Shown here piece by piece: positions 17,872-27,270 of a stretch of DNA of 64,000 bases. The DNA is from Acidiluteibacter sp965660325. GTDB taxonomy: Bacteria > Bacteroidota > Bacteroidia > Flavobacteriales_E > Vicingaceae. The DNA is taken from NCBI GenBank assembly GCA_965660325.1, contig CBFHZL010000002.1, positions 1 through 64,000 of the forward strand, in the 5' to 3' direction. The notes below the pieces were generated by a model that saw only the letters and a list, made by a program, of their open reading frames with translations, was not told where the DNA came from and ran no database searches. The position numbers were made by a program, and so were the translations under genes. Position 1 is the first letter of the stretch. Every line of letters starts with the position of its first letter.

Positions 17872-18768
17872 TTACTCACTCACAATAATCTTGTGGTGTG
17901 AGCGCTGATTCTTTTCACCAATCAGTTCGATCATTATTGTGCCTACTGGCAGGTTGTCAATAGTTAAGCGGTTCGTATTGGTAGCATCTCTCGTTTCTAT
18001 GCGCTCACCTAAAAGGTTAAACAGCCTAACTTCTTTTATTTTTCGATCATTAAAATCGATGTTTATTTCACCCTTGGTCGGGTTCGGAAATACAGAGATC
18101 GGTATTGTGTTGAGGTTGTTGTTAGTTATTGACGTAATGGTTTGACAATTCGAACTGCTTGCCGGGAAGGTTGCAGTAGAGTCTCCTTGAAAACAGGTAA
18201 GGCTATAATCTGGCATGTCAGTTATGCAGCCTGGAGATACTTCTATAAGACCGTAAGTGGATCCAACTCCTTCTATTATGGATATACTATAGCAAGTGTT
18301 AATGTTCCATCTTTTTCTGTAGTTGTTTCCAACTAATACCGAGTCAATTGAAATAACTGTATCGCCCATGCCCATATCGAGGACTCCTTTAATGGAGTCT
18401 CCAACAGATAATGTAAAATCATAAAGCAACTGTTCAGCAGTTTCTTGTGGTTTGATATAAAACACTTTTTTATTGGACACATCTTCACGAATAGCACCTT
18501 GATAACCTGCATTTTTTACGCTGCACATTCCGAAACTAGCTCTATCAACATAAGGAATCACTAGTTTTTTATAAATGCTGTTGTTAATGGTAGTATCGCC
18601 ATCAAATACGATAGAATAGTCTTCTATGGTAGAGCCACTAGTTAAACAAACAGCACTTGCATTAACGTTCCAAACGGCTGTGTTGATCGGAAAGGAGTGG
18701 TAGGTATTGGTTTGGCCAAATACTGTGGAAATGCAAGCAAAAATAAGAATGAGTAATGATTGTTTCAT
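17872..18768 (-). CDS. Secreted protein with type A T9SS sorting domain
   Basis: 298 residues: signal peptide (MKQSLLILIFACISTVFG), a middle region of about 190 residues without a recognised domain but with several cysteines, and a C-terminal T9SS type A tail from about residue 225 (VFPNPTKGEINIDF ... VRLFNLLGERIE ... HHKIIVSE). The tail directs export across the outer membrane by the type IX system and anchoring or release. The middle part resembles other flavobacterial cargo proteins of unknown role. It has its own promoter box at 18806-18813. Confidence 0.8.
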   Translation of the reverse strand: MKQSLLILIFACISTVFGQTNTYHSFPINTAVWNVNASAVCLTSGSTIEDYSIVFDGDTTINNSIYKKLVIPYVDRASFGMCSVKNAGYQGAIREDVSNKKVFYIKPQETAEQLLYDFTLSVGDSIKGVLDMGMGDTVISIDSVLVGNNYRKRWNINTCYSISIIEGVGSTYGLIEVSPGCITDMPDYSLTCFQGDSTATFPASSSNCQTITSITNNNLNTIPISVFPNPTKGEINIDFNDRKIKEVRLFNLLGERIETRDATNTNRLTIDNLPVGTIMIELIGEKNQRSHHKIIVSE

Positions 18769-18805
18769 CGTCTTTGTTTTAGGTTTTGGTCCATTGATTT
18801 ACACT

Positions 18806-18813
18806 CAAATATA
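18806..18813 (-). promoter_or_regulatory. -7 promoter box of the T9SS cargo gene ending at 17872
   Basis: TATATTTG on the minus strand is an exact TAnnTTTG match, 37 nt upstream of the ATG at 18768. Confidence 0.6.
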
Positions 18814-18943
18814 ACTATATTTTTCGATATGAGCTACTTATGGGATGTTGTTTAGTCCCGTAAATGGGAGAAATAATATTGGAGGTCTTGCATTTGCATG
18901 GCTTGAGAACCTTTTTGGTGGTGTTTTTCCTGAATATAATAAA

Positions 18944-18980
18944 ACAAAAAAAGGCGCTACTTTTAAAAAGTAACGCCTTT
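18944..18980 (-). terminator. Intrinsic terminator after secA
   Basis: Two perfect 7-nt arms (AAAGGCG at 18950-18956 with CGCCTTT at 18974-18980), one mismatch, then a further paired TACTTT-type stem and a small loop. On the minus strand it is followed by a U-rich run, about 22 nt after the secA stop. Confidence 0.85.
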
Positions 18981-19001
18981 ACTGTTGTTGATTTTATCCG
19001 A

Positions 19002-22000
19002 TTATTTGCCGTGGCATTGTTTGAACTTTTTACCGCTACCACATGGGCAAGGTTCATTACGTCCAACACGCTTTTCGGCTATAATTGGTTGGGTTACTTG
19101 TCGCTCTTGCGTGTTTTGCCCCGCTTGCTGTCCGCTGCTTTGCTGCTGTGGTTGGTTGCTACCTTTAGCTGCCACCTCTGATCGAGAAGTTTGCAGTTTA
19201 GGCTGTTCTTTTTGCTGCTGTGGTGCATTTTGCACTTGTGCTTGTTGGTTAGGGTCTTGTGTAGGCAAGTTCCCTTTCACCAAGAAACTAATGGCTTCAC
19301 GGTTCGTTTTATCAATCATCTGTTTGAACAGCTCAAATGCTTCAAACTTATAAATCAATAAAGGATCTTTTTGCTCGTATACCGCTCCTTGCACCGATTG
19401 CTTTAAGTCATCCATTTCACGTAAATGCTCTTTCCATGAATTGTCAATCATGGCAAGAATAATATTGCGCTCAAAGGTGGCAATCAATTCTTTTCCATTT
19501 GAATCGTATGACTTTTTAAGATCAGCTACTACCTGGATGGATTTCTTTCCATCTGTAAAAGGAATCACAATATTCTTATACTGATCACCTTGGTTTTCAT
19601 ACACGTCTTTAATTACAGGAAGTGCTGTTTCCGCTACAAGTTTCGACTTTCTTGTATAGTGGCTCATCGCACTTTGATACAATTGGTCGGTCAATTCATC
19701 ATTGTTCGATTGCATAAATGCTTTTTCATCTACTGGAGATTCAATAGAGAAGTTTCGAATGACATCCATTTTGAAATTCTCAAAATCGCGCATATCTAAA
19801 TTTTCCTCTGCCAATGCACTGGAGGTGTCAAACATCATATTGGCAATGTCTACGCTAATTCGTTCGCCGAAAAGTGCATTTCTTCTTCTCTTGTAAATTA
19901 CTTCACGCTGGGAATTCATGATATCATCATACTCCAATAATCGCTTACGCACACCAAAGTTATTTTCCTCTACTTTTTTCTGGGCTCTTTCGATGGATTT
20001 AGAAATCATGGAGTGCTGAATTACTTCACCTTCCTCAATTCCCATTCTGTCCATTAATTTGGCAATTCTATCCGAACCAAATAAACGCATTAAGTTGTCT
20101 TCCAACGAAACATAAAACTGAGAACTACCCGGATCTCCTTGACGACCTGCACGACCTCTTAACTGTCTATCTACTCGACGAGACTCATGGCGCTCAGTAC
20201 CTACGATGGCTAAACCACCAGCGTCTTTTACCTCTTGGCTCAGCTTAATATCCGTACCTCTACCTGCCATGTTGGTCGCAATGGTAACAGCACCTTTTTT
20301 ACCGGCTTCTGCAACTACGTCTGCTTCTTTTTGGTGCAGTTTCGCATTCAATACTTGGTGCTTGATTCCCTTCATTTTAAGCATTCGGCTTAATAATTCA
20401 GAAATTTCAACAGAGGTAGTACCCACCAATACTGGTCGGCCTTCACCTACTAGGCGAACTACTTCTTCACTTACTGCATTGTATTTTTCTCGGGTGGTTT
20501 TATACACCAAATCTTCTCGATCGTCTCTAGCAATTGGGCGGTTAGTTGGAATAACCACCACATCTAACTCATAGATGTCCCAGAATTCTCCTGCTTCCGT
20601 TTCAGCCGTACCTGTCATTCCCGACAGTTTGTTGTACATTCTGAAATAGTTTTGAAGCGTTACGGTAGCATAGGTCTGCGTTGCAGCTTCTACTTTTGCA
20701 TTTTCTTTTGCTTCTATCGCTTGGTGCAGTCCGTCAGAATATCTTCTTCCGTCCATAATACGACCAGTCTGCTCGTCTACAATTTTCACCTTGTTATCCA
20801 TTACTACATACTCCGTATCTTTTTCAAATAAGGTGTAGGCTTTTAGCAACTGGTTGATGGTGTGAATTCGTTCCGCTTTTACCGAATAATCCTGAATAAT
20901 CGCTTCTTTCTTTGCAAGCTTCTCCTCATCAGAAATGGCTTCATTTTCTAAAGCGGTAATCGAAAGATTAATATCTGGAAGGATGAAAAACTCTTTATCA
21001 TCTCCTGATTCTGCTGAAATAAGGTCGAGTCCTTTTTCAGTTAATTCTATGGTATTATTTTTCTCATCAATGGTAAAGAATAACTCAGCATCTACTTTAT
21101 GCATTTCTTTTCCTTGATCTTGCAAATAGTAGTTTTCTACCTTTTGCAAGCGAGCCCGAATACCGGGTTCAGAAAGAAATTTGATCAGCGCTTTATTTTT
21201 AGGCAAACCTCTAAAGGCTCTAAGTAAAGCCATGCTTGCTTCTTCTTCCTTCTTTTTTCCTTCCTTTCCATCGAAACTTGGATCTCCTTGAAATGCTTTT
21301 TTAGCATCTGCAAGAAGTGTTGTTATTAATTTTTTCTGAGCCGCATGTAGCTTTTCAATACGTGGTTTTAACTCATAAAATTCGTGGATATCTCCTTTCG
21401 GAGTTGGTCCTGAAATAATCAATGGTGTTCTAGCATCATCAATCAAAACAGAATCGACCTCATCGACGATGGCGTAGTGATGCTTTCGCTGCACTAAATC
21501 GTCAGAAGTTCTTGCCATATTATCACGTAAGTAATCAAAACCAAACTCGTTGTTGGTTCCGTATGTAATATCAGCTAAATACGCTTTTCTTCTTTCGTCA
21601 GAATTCGGTTGATGTTTATCGATACAGTCGATGGTCATGCCATGGAATTCAAATAATGGCCCCATCCACTCGCTATCACGCTTTGCAAGGTAGTCGTTTA
21701 CCGTTACCAAGTGAACGCCTCTTTCTGCAAGAGCATTTAAGTATACAGGAAGTGTAGCAACTAATGTTTTACCTTCTCCTGTAGCCATCTCAGCAATTTT
21801 ACCTTCGTGAAGGGTGATACCACCGATCAATTGCACATCGTAGTGGATCATGTTCCAAATCACTTCCGTGCCTGCAGCATCCCATCGGTTATGCCATAAT
21901 GCTTTATCACCAACGATTTCGATACTGTCACGTTGTGCAGCAAAATCACGGTCCATATCATTGGCAGTAACTTCTACTTTTTCATTTTCTGTGAATCGAC

Positions 22001-22364
22001 GAGCAGTTTCTTTTACCACAGCAAATGCTTTTGGCAAAATCTCCAGCAATGTCGCTTCGATGATATCGATGACTTTCTTCTCTAATTCATCAACTTCTTT
22101 GTACAAGTTTTCCTTCTTGTCGACGTCTTCAAGTGCATCAATTTCTTGCTTCAGTTGATTAATTCGCTCTTGTTCTGTTTGATATGATGCGCTGATTTTA
22201 GCTTTAAAATCGGCAGTCATTTGTCTCAGCTGGTCGTTGGATATACCGCTAAGTGTCGCATATTCCGCTTTGATTTTATCCACTAGGGGCGACAAGGCTT
22301 TGATGTCTCTGTCGGATTTATTTCCTAATATTTTCCCGAATAACTTATTGATTGAACCTAACAT
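19002..22364 (-). CDS. secA: Preprotein translocase ATPase SecA
   Basis: 1120 residues, the long form usual in Bacteroidota (E. coli SecA has about 900). SecA drives unfolded preproteins through SecYEG at the inner membrane. Seen: Walker A GEGKT at 196-200 (MATGEGKTLVA), the DEAD-like DEVDSVLID, the helicase motif GRAGRQGDPGSS, and a Gln-rich linker before the C-terminal zinc-binding SEC-C motif EPCPCGSGKKFKQCHGK. Inserts relative to E. coli, for example around residues 340-450, are typical of this phylum. The ATG is at 22364 with a promoter box at 22399-22406; an intrinsic terminator follows the gene. Confidence 0.98.
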   Translation of the reverse strand: MLGSINKLFGKILGNKSDRDIKALSPLVDKIKAEYATLSGISNDQLRQMTADFKAKISASYQTEQERINQLKQEIDALEDVDKKENLYKEVDELEKKVIDIIEATLLEILPKAFAVVKETARRFTENEKVEVTANDMDRDFAAQRDSIEIVGDKALWHNRWDAAGTEVIWNMIHYDVQLIGGITLHEGKIAEMATGEGKTLVATLPVYLNALAERGVHLVTVNDYLAKRDSEWMGPLFEFHGMTIDCIDKHQPNSDERRKAYLADITYGTNNEFGFDYLRDNMARTSDDLVQRKHHYAIVDEVDSVLIDDARTPLIISGPTPKGDIHEFYELKPRIEKLHAAQKKLITTLLADAKKAFQGDPSFDGKEGKKKEEEASMALLRAFRGLPKNKALIKFLSEPGIRARLQKVENYYLQDQGKEMHKVDAELFFTIDEKNNTIELTEKGLDLISAESGDDKEFFILPDINLSITALENEAISDEEKLAKKEAIIQDYSVKAERIHTINQLLKAYTLFEKDTEYVVMDNKVKIVDEQTGRIMDGRRYSDGLHQAIEAKENAKVEAATQTYATVTLQNYFRMYNKLSGMTGTAETEAGEFWDIYELDVVVIPTNRPIARDDREDLVYKTTREKYNAVSEEVVRLVGEGRPVLVGTTSVEISELLSRMLKMKGIKHQVLNAKLHQKEADVVAEAGKKGAVTIATNMAGRGTDIKLSQEVKDAGGLAIVGTERHESRRVDRQLRGRAGRQGDPGSSQFYVSLEDNLMRLFGSDRIAKLMDRMGIEEGEVIQHSMISKSIERAQKKVEENNFGVRKRLLEYDDIMNSQREVIYKRRRNALFGERISVDIANMMFDTSSALAEENLDMRDFENFKMDVIRNFSIESPVDEKAFMQSNNDELTDQLYQSAMSHYTRKSKLVAETALPVIKDVYENQGDQYKNIVIPFTDGKKSIQVVADLKKSYDSNGKELIATFERNIILAMIDNSWKEHLREMDDLKQSVQGAVYEQKDPLLIYKFEAFELFKQMIDKTNREAISFLVKGNLPTQDPNQQAQVQNAPQQQKEQPKLQTSRSEVAAKGSNQPQQQSSGQQAGQNTQERQVTQPIIAEKRVGRNEPCPCGSGKKFKQCHGK

Positions 22365-22398
22365 ATATATATTCTCTTCTTCTTAAAAAATCTACCTT

Positions 22399-22406
22399 CA
22401 AAAGTA
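22399..22406 (-). promoter_or_regulatory. -7 promoter box of secA
   Basis: TACTTTTG on the minus strand is an exact TAnnTTTG match, 34 nt upstream of the secA ATG. It sits within a short imperfect inverted repeat (CTAC...GTAG). Confidence 0.6.
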
Positions 22407-22452
22407 GGTAAATTAATGCGCTTTTTGTTTATTATCAGCTGTTAATAAAGCC

Positions 22453-22490
22453 ATAAAAAAACCCCGTTCCACCTTAAATGGAACGGGGTT
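22453..22490 (-). terminator. Intrinsic terminator after the DUF2795 gene
   Basis: A perfect 12-bp stem (AACCCCGTTCCA at 22460-22471 with its complement at 22479-22490) around a 7-nt loop, followed on the minus strand by a U-tract. It separates the DUF2795 gene from the secA promoter. Confidence 0.92.
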
Positions 22491-22508
22491 GTATGTTTTT
22501 AATATTGA

Positions 22509-22730
22509 TCAATATTCATCCTCGTTGAAGAAGAAATCTTCTTTCGTCGGATAATCAGGCCAAATGTCTTCAATGGTTTCATAAGACTCACCTTCATCTT
22601 CTAATTCTTGTAAGTTCTCTACCACTTCCAAAGGTGCGCCAGTTCTAATAGCAAAGTCAATCAACTCATCTTTGGTTGCAGGCCATGGAGCGTCTTCTAA
22701 ATTTGAAGCAAGTTCAAGCGTCCAGTACAT
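22509..22730 (-). CDS. DUF2795-like small acidic protein
   Basis: 73 residues, strongly acidic. The central WPATKDELIDFAIRTGAP and VVENLQEL segment matches the DUF2795 pattern (P-A-x-K-x-E-L-I ... G-A-P-x-x-V), and the C-terminus IWPDYPTKEDFFF is highly conserved in flavobacterial versions I recall. Function unknown; probably cytosolic. It has its own promoter box and a strong terminator, so it is a single-gene transcript between secA and the cobalamin adenosyltransferase. Confidence 0.75.
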   Translation of the reverse strand: MYWTLELASNLEDAPWPATKDELIDFAIRTGAPLEVVENLQELEDEGESYETIEDIWPDYPTKEDFFFNEDEY

Positions 22731-22752
22731 ATTCTTCTAATTTTGATTTTTG

Positions 22753-22760
22753 CAAATGTA
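22753..22760 (-). promoter_or_regulatory. -7 promoter box of the DUF2795 gene
   Basis: TACATTTG on the minus strand is an exact TAnnTTTG match, 22 nt upstream of the ATG at 22730. Confidence 0.6.
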
Positions 22761-22846
22761 ATTTTTTCAACGGTTAAAAATCGCCTTTTTTAAAAATCAT
22801 TAATAATTATTTAATTTATATAAAATAAGGCGGTTATGCCTACTTT

Positions 22847-23395
22847 TTATTGTCGAGGTACCCAAGGCGTTTCCGGAGCACCCATTTTTTTCGTCAGATA
22901 TCTTGATAATACAAACAAGTAATCTGAAAGACGGTTCAAGTATTGCATAATGGTTTCATCTACAGGAGATTCTTCACTTAAATGTACCGTAATTCGCTCT
23001 GCTCGTCTGCACACGCAGCGGGCCACGTGACAAAAGCTGATGGCTTGGTTCCCTCCAGGCAATACAAAGTTGCGCATTGGCGGTAACTCTTCATCCATTT
23101 GATCAATCTTTTGTTCCAAGAATTCAATATCTGATTGAGATAACTCTGGCAATTTCATGTTGGAGTTGCCCGGGTCAGCGGCTAATAAAGAGCCAATGGT
23201 AAATAATCGATCTTGCACTTCTATTAAAATGGCGGTTTCTTCTTTGCCGATTTCGTGATCTCGGATGACACCTATGTAAGAGTTTAACTCATCCACTGTT
23301 CCATATGATTCTATTCGCAGGTGATGCTTCGGTACGCGTGTTCCGCCAATTAATGACGTCATTCCCTTATCACCTTTCTTCGTATAAACTTTCAT
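22847..23395 (-). CDS. Cob(I)yrinic acid a,c-diamide adenosyltransferase, PduO type
   Basis: 182 residues. It transfers the adenosyl group from ATP to cob(I)alamin, making adenosylcobalamin in the cytosol. Family marks: N-terminal VYTKKGDKGMTSLIGG (ATP-binding P-loop variant), ESYGTVDELNSYIG, and the C-terminal ARCVCRRAERITVHL with SDYLFVLSRYL. Length is normal. It lies 44 nt downstream of the LolD-like ATPase and is probably cotranscribed. No cobalamin riboswitch is visible. It indicates that the cell handles B12, in keeping with three B12-type radical-SAM enzymes near 8.7-15 kb, although those more often use methylcobalamin. Confidence 0.93.
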   Translation of the reverse strand: MKVYTKKGDKGMTSLIGGTRVPKHHLRIESYGTVDELNSYIGVIRDHEIGKEETAILIEVQDRLFTIGSLLAADPGNSNMKLPELSQSDIEFLEQKIDQMDEELPPMRNFVLPGGNQAISFCHVARCVCRRAERITVHLSEESPVDETIMQYLNRLSDYLFVLSRYLTKKMGAPETPWVPRQ

Positions 23396-23439
23396 CTGTG
23401 TTTTGTTTGGTTCTTCAAACAGCCTTTAGGTAGCTTTGT

Positions 23440-24162
23440 TTAATGATTGGCTAAAGTAATGTTTTCGTTTTTGATATCCGATTCGATTACGCCATCTCTC
23501 AAACGGATAATCCGATGAGCATGTTGCGCAATATCTTCTTCATGTGTTACCAAAATGATGGTGTTCCCTTTTTTATGGATATCATCAAACAGCGCCATGA
23601 TTTCATATGAAGTTTTGGTGTCCAGGTTTCCTGTTGGCTCATCTGCTAAAATAATGGAAGGGGAATTTACCATTGCTCTAGCCACTGCTACACGCTGACG
23701 CTGACCTCCTGATAGCTCATTAGGCTTATGGTCTAATCGGTCACTTAGCCCCACTTGCGTGAGCATATTGGTGGCGATTTCTTTTCGGTCGGCATTGTTT
23801 TTACCTGCGTAGATGAGCGGAAGTGCGACGTTCTCTAACGCCGTAGATCGTGGAAGCAGATTAAATGTTTGGAATACAAAACCAATCTCTTTGTTCCTAA
23901 TCTCCGCCAATTCATTATCAGTTAGCTTGCTGACATTTTTGTCATTCAGAACATAATCGCCACCGGTAGGCGTATCCAGACACCCTAAAATATTCATAAG
24001 TGTAGATTTTCCAGAGCCCGATGGTCCCATTAGGGCGACATATTCATTTCGTTGTACTTCAAAAGTGAGGCCTTTAAGTACTTTTATAACTTCATTACCG
24101 AGTTTAAAGTTTCTGGTAAGGTCATTAATGCTGATGATTGGATTCATAATAGGGTATTTCAT
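23440..24162 (-). CDS. ABC transporter ATP-binding protein, LolD/MacB type
   Basis: 240 residues. Walker A GPSGSGKST near residues 46-54, Q-loop FQTFNLLPR, signature LSGGQRQRVAVARA, Walker B IILADEPTGNLD and a switch His in VTHEE are all present. This composition is characteristic of MacB/LolD/FtsE-type ATPases that power lipoprotein release or mechanotransmission exporters. No permease gene is adjacent, so the partner is encoded elsewhere. A second ATG five codons in (24147) is an alternative start. About 37 nt after the upstream methyltransferase gene. Confidence 0.9.
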   Translation of the reverse strand: MKYPIMNPIISINDLTRNFKLGNEVIKVLKGLTFEVQRNEYVALMGPSGSGKSTLMNILGCLDTPTGGDYVLNDKNVSKLTDNELAEIRNKEIGFVFQTFNLLPRSTALENVALPLIYAGKNNADRKEIATNMLTQVGLSDRLDHKPNELSGGQRQRVAVARAMVNSPSIILADEPTGNLDTKTSYEIMALFDDIHKKGNTIILVTHEEDIAQHAHRIIRLRDGVIESDIKNENITLANH

Positions 24163-24199
24163 TCAAATTTATTGAATTCTAGGCGATCAGTTCCTCCGT

Positions 24200-24988
24200 T
24201 TAATGATAAACGGTAAAATCTTCTTTTGGTTGTTCTTTTCTAAAAAAGACTAACCCAAAATAATAAGTATCAATGGTTACCTTAACTCGCTCATCTGCTT
24301 TAATTCTTCTCCAAGCATTGGTCATTCCTTTACTCCAATAGATATCATCGAAGATAAACACGCTATCATTATGCGCAAAGGGCAGGCATTGCTCAAAGTA
24401 ATCCATTGTAGCTTCTTCGGTATGGTTGCCATCAAAATAAATGAGGTCCACGCTTTTCGATTGATTTAGTGCTTTGGGTAGTTGCTCCCTAAAGTCGCCG
24501 ACAAATTGCTGGATATTGGTTGCGCTCAGTTTCTCGAAATTCAACTGCGCAATTTTGGCAATGTTTGGACAACCCTCTATAGTCATTAGCTGACTCTTTT
24601 GACTCCACTGCGATAAGTAAAGCGAGCTAAGTCCGAAAGAAGTACCTAGTTCGATGCTCTTTTTCGGCTGAAAATAATTGGCAATTCTAAAGAGCAATTG
24701 TGCTTGTTTTTTTGGTTTTAATGCGCTTTTGGCAATGCTGCCAATCTTTCGCTTGTTCGAATTGTTGGTTCGAGAGCCCGCTCCTAAATCTGTTACTGCG
24801 ATTTCTTGATCGGTGAGTAATAATTTTGCGCGCAGTGATTCAATGTCTTCAAAACAGTAAAACTGCTCTTGATGATCGATCACATCTTTTACAAATTGAT
24901 ACACAAAAGGGGAGTGCACGCCGTGCCCGCGCTTATTGGAAACCAATAAATGGCGAATAAAATGATAAATAGCGTACAGCTGATTCAT
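24200..24988 (-). CDS. Class I SAM-dependent methyltransferase
   Basis: 262 residues. The N-terminus (YAIYHFIRHLLVSNKRGHGVHSPFVYQFV) is a conserved opening seen in a Bacteroidota-wide family. The Rossmann core shows IELGTSFGLSSLYLS (motif I), MTIEGCPN and LIYFDGNHTEEAT, like the O-methyltransferase (Methyltransf_24) group. Probably cytosolic; substrate unknown. It heads a likely operon with the LolD-like ATPase and cobalamin adenosyltransferase. A near-match promoter box TAAATTCG lies at 24993-25000, only 4 nt before the ATG. Confidence 0.8.
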   Translation of the reverse strand: MNQLYAIYHFIRHLLVSNKRGHGVHSPFVYQFVKDVIDHQEQFYCFEDIESLRAKLLLTDQEIAVTDLGAGSRTNNSNKRKIGSIAKSALKPKKQAQLLFRIANYFQPKKSIELGTSFGLSSLYLSQWSQKSQLMTIEGCPNIAKIAQLNFEKLSATNIQQFVGDFREQLPKALNQSKSVDLIYFDGNHTEEATMDYFEQCLPFAHNDSVFIFDDIYWSKGMTNAWRRIKADERVKVTIDTYYFGLVFFRKEQPKEDFTVYH

Positions 24989-25064
24989 TTGGCGAATTTA
25001 CTTTTTTGATAGATATAGTTTGTAATTAATAGGTGGGTTTACCATCATCAAGTTATCATTAAAT

Positions 25065-25099
25065 AAAAAAACTCCTTCCCGACGAATCGAAAAGGAGTT
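25065..25099 (-). terminator. Intrinsic terminator after the M13 peptidase gene
   Basis: An 8-bp stem (AACTCCTT at 25070-25077 with AAGGAGTT at 25092-25099) with a 14-nt loop, followed by a U-rich run on the minus strand, 24 nt after the stop. Confidence 0.85.
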
Positions 25100-25123
25100 G
25101 ATAATTATAATCAATTGCTTGGG

Positions 25124-27169
25124 TTACCAAATAACTGCTCTTGTAGAATCTGGCGCTACCATTGGGCTGTTAGGCTCACAACCAAATGCCTCACTAAATT
25201 CAGTAAGATTCGCTAATGGACCTCTTACTCTATACTCACCAGGAGAATGAGGATCAGTAATAATTCGGTTTCTTAACTCCTCTTCTGTCATATTCATGTG
25301 CCATACTTGAGCCCATCCTAAAAAGAATCGCTGTTGCTGCGTAAATCCATCAATCATTCCCGGAGTTTCTTTTCCTTCAAATGATTTTTCCATAGCGTGA
25401 TAAGCTAAAATTAAACCACCTAAGTCAGCAATATTTTCACCTAGCGTCAACTTGCCATTTACAAATACGCTATCTAACGCTTCAAAGTTGTTAAACTGCT
25501 CTACCACTTTATTTGCGCGTTCGTCAAAAGCAACTCGGTCAGCATCTGTCCACCAATTTTTTAAGTTTCCTTCTGCATCATACTTGCTGCCTTGATCATC
25601 AAAACCATGTGTAAATTCATGACCAATTACAGCGCCAATTCCACCATAATTGATGGCTGCGTCGGCATCTTTATCGTAAAATGGAGGTTGTAAAATTCCT
25701 GCTGGAAATACAATTTCATTTTGAGATGAGCTGTAGTAAGCATTAACCGTTTGTGGGCTCATGTACCATTCGTCTTTATCTACTGGCTTACCCAATTTGC
25801 TAATCATATCTTGAAAGTTAAACTTTCGAGCATTCATGATATTTTGTGCAAAGTTATCGGTGATTTCTAAGCTGCTATAATCTGTCCATTTCTCAGGATA
25901 ACCAATTTTCTTATTGAAAGAAGCTAGTTTTTCAAGCGCTTTCTCTTTTGTAGAATCACCCATCCAAGTCAGGTTTTCAATCCTCACTTTAAATGCTGAA
26001 CGTAAATTCTCTACCATTTGGCTTACTTCTGCTTTGCTTTCTTCCGGGAAGTGACGCTCCACAAAAGCCTTTCCTAATAATTCTCCCAAGCTGCCATTTA
26101 CGGTACCTAAAGCGCGTTTCCATCGCGGCTTCATTTCTTTCGTACCTCTTAAGGTAGTCGCAAAAAAGCTGAAGTTTTGCTGCTCGAACTCATCACCTAA
26201 ATAAGAAGCCATGTTATCCACTAAATGCCACTGCATGTAAGTTTTCCATTCTTCAATGGTGAATTTGTCTAAAAATGATATGGCTCCTTTTATAAAATCA
26301 GGTTGTCCCACAATGATATCTTCTACATTCGATAAGCCCAATGTTCCGATATATCCATCCCAATCAACGCCTTTAAATTCGGTTTTGAAATCAGCAAAAC
26401 TAAATTTATTGTATGTTTTGTTAGGATCTCTTCTTTCCACACGGCTCATAGAAATTTCAGCGAGAGCAGATTCAATTTTCATTACGGTCTCTGCTTTTTC
26501 TTCGGTAGCTTCAGCTGATTCGCCTAAAAGCATAAACATCTTTTGGATATGCTCGTTGTATGCAGTTTTGATGGATTCAGATTTTTCATCTGTTTTTAGA
26601 TAGTAATCTCTATCAGGTAAGGTTAATCCACTTTGATAAACGTGGGTAATGTACGCCGAACTGTTTTTGTCGTCTTGGCCAATGTACATCCCGAACATAG
26701 AACCTACGCCCATTGTGCTAAAGTTTGCAGCTAACTGAACGAGCTCTTCTTTGGTAGATACTGCTGCAATTTGCTCCATGTAGGGCATAATTGGAGAAGC
26801 ACCAAGTTCGGTTAATTTAGCGGTATCCATGGCACTCTTATAAAAGTCTCCAATTTGTTGCTCTTTGGTTCCCTTTTCTGCACCTGTCATTGCAGCATAT
26901 TCATCTAAAATAGCTCTTAGTCGTGTGTTGTTGCCTTCCGTCACCACATTAAAGCTGCTCCATCTGCTTTCTGTAGATGGTATTGGGTTCCCTTTTAACC
27001 AACCACCGATGGCATATTGATAAAAGTTGTCGCATGGGGCAACAGAGGTATCAAGGTTTGAAAGTTCAAAACCACTTGGTTTAGCTGCCTCCGTTGTGCT
27101 CTCTTCCTTTGGAGCTTGTCCGCATGCCATCATAACAGCAGCGGGCAGTATTAAGTATATTTTTTTCAT
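25124..27169 (-). CDS. M13 family zinc metallopeptidase lipoprotein (PepO/neprilysin-like)
   Basis: 681 residues. Lipobox MMACG puts the lipidated Cys at residue 16, so it is envelope-anchored. The C-terminal peptidase domain has the zinc motif HEFTH (517-521), the downstream glutamate ligand in ENIAD (578-582), the substrate-binding NAYYS (476-480) and the terminal GxYRVRGPLAN-like segment. Family members cleave oligopeptides up to about 30-40 residues. Length is normal. It has its own promoter box at 27190-27197 and a terminator, and lies downstream of an apparent small RNA gene. Confidence 0.95.
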   Translation of the reverse strand: MKKIYLILPAAVMMACGQAPKEESTTEAAKPSGFELSNLDTSVAPCDNFYQYAIGGWLKGNPIPSTESRWSSFNVVTEGNNTRLRAILDEYAAMTGAEKGTKEQQIGDFYKSAMDTAKLTELGASPIMPYMEQIAAVSTKEELVQLAANFSTMGVGSMFGMYIGQDDKNSSAYITHVYQSGLTLPDRDYYLKTDEKSESIKTAYNEHIQKMFMLLGESAEATEEKAETVMKIESALAEISMSRVERRDPNKTYNKFSFADFKTEFKGVDWDGYIGTLGLSNVEDIIVGQPDFIKGAISFLDKFTIEEWKTYMQWHLVDNMASYLGDEFEQQNFSFFATTLRGTKEMKPRWKRALGTVNGSLGELLGKAFVERHFPEESKAEVSQMVENLRSAFKVRIENLTWMGDSTKEKALEKLASFNKKIGYPEKWTDYSSLEITDNFAQNIMNARKFNFQDMISKLGKPVDKDEWYMSPQTVNAYYSSSQNEIVFPAGILQPPFYDKDADAAINYGGIGAVIGHEFTHGFDDQGSKYDAEGNLKNWWTDADRVAFDERANKVVEQFNNFEALDSVFVNGKLTLGENIADLGGLILAYHAMEKSFEGKETPGMIDGFTQQQRFFLGWAQVWHMNMTEEELRNRIITDPHSPGEYRVRGPLANLTEFSEAFGCEPNSPMVAPDSTRAVIW

Positions 27170-27189
27170 GATCGATTATTATTTGAGAA

Positions 27190-27197
27190 CAAACTTA
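27190..27197 (-). promoter_or_regulatory. -7 promoter box of the M13 peptidase gene
   Basis: TAAGTTTG on the minus strand is an exact TAnnTTTG match, 20 nt upstream of the ATG at 27169. It lies downstream of the terminator at 27277-27303, so this gene does not depend on the upstream RNA's promoter. Confidence 0.65.
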
Positions 27198-27270
27198 ATC
27201 TTTTTGCAATAAGAATCGATGTGTTTTTTATGAATGGCAGTAAGTAATTACGAGAGGAGGAGTGGACTTA

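Noticed and set aside
20206..20574. Plus-strand 122-codon frame inside secA
   Set aside because: Antisense to secA helicase-region codons; composition is Ser/Thr-rich as expected from a complementary strand.
23396..23440. Cobalamin riboswitch before the adenosyltransferase gene
   Set aside because: Only 44 nt separate it from the upstream gene, and no B12-box-like sequence was found there or before the B12 radical-SAM genes.
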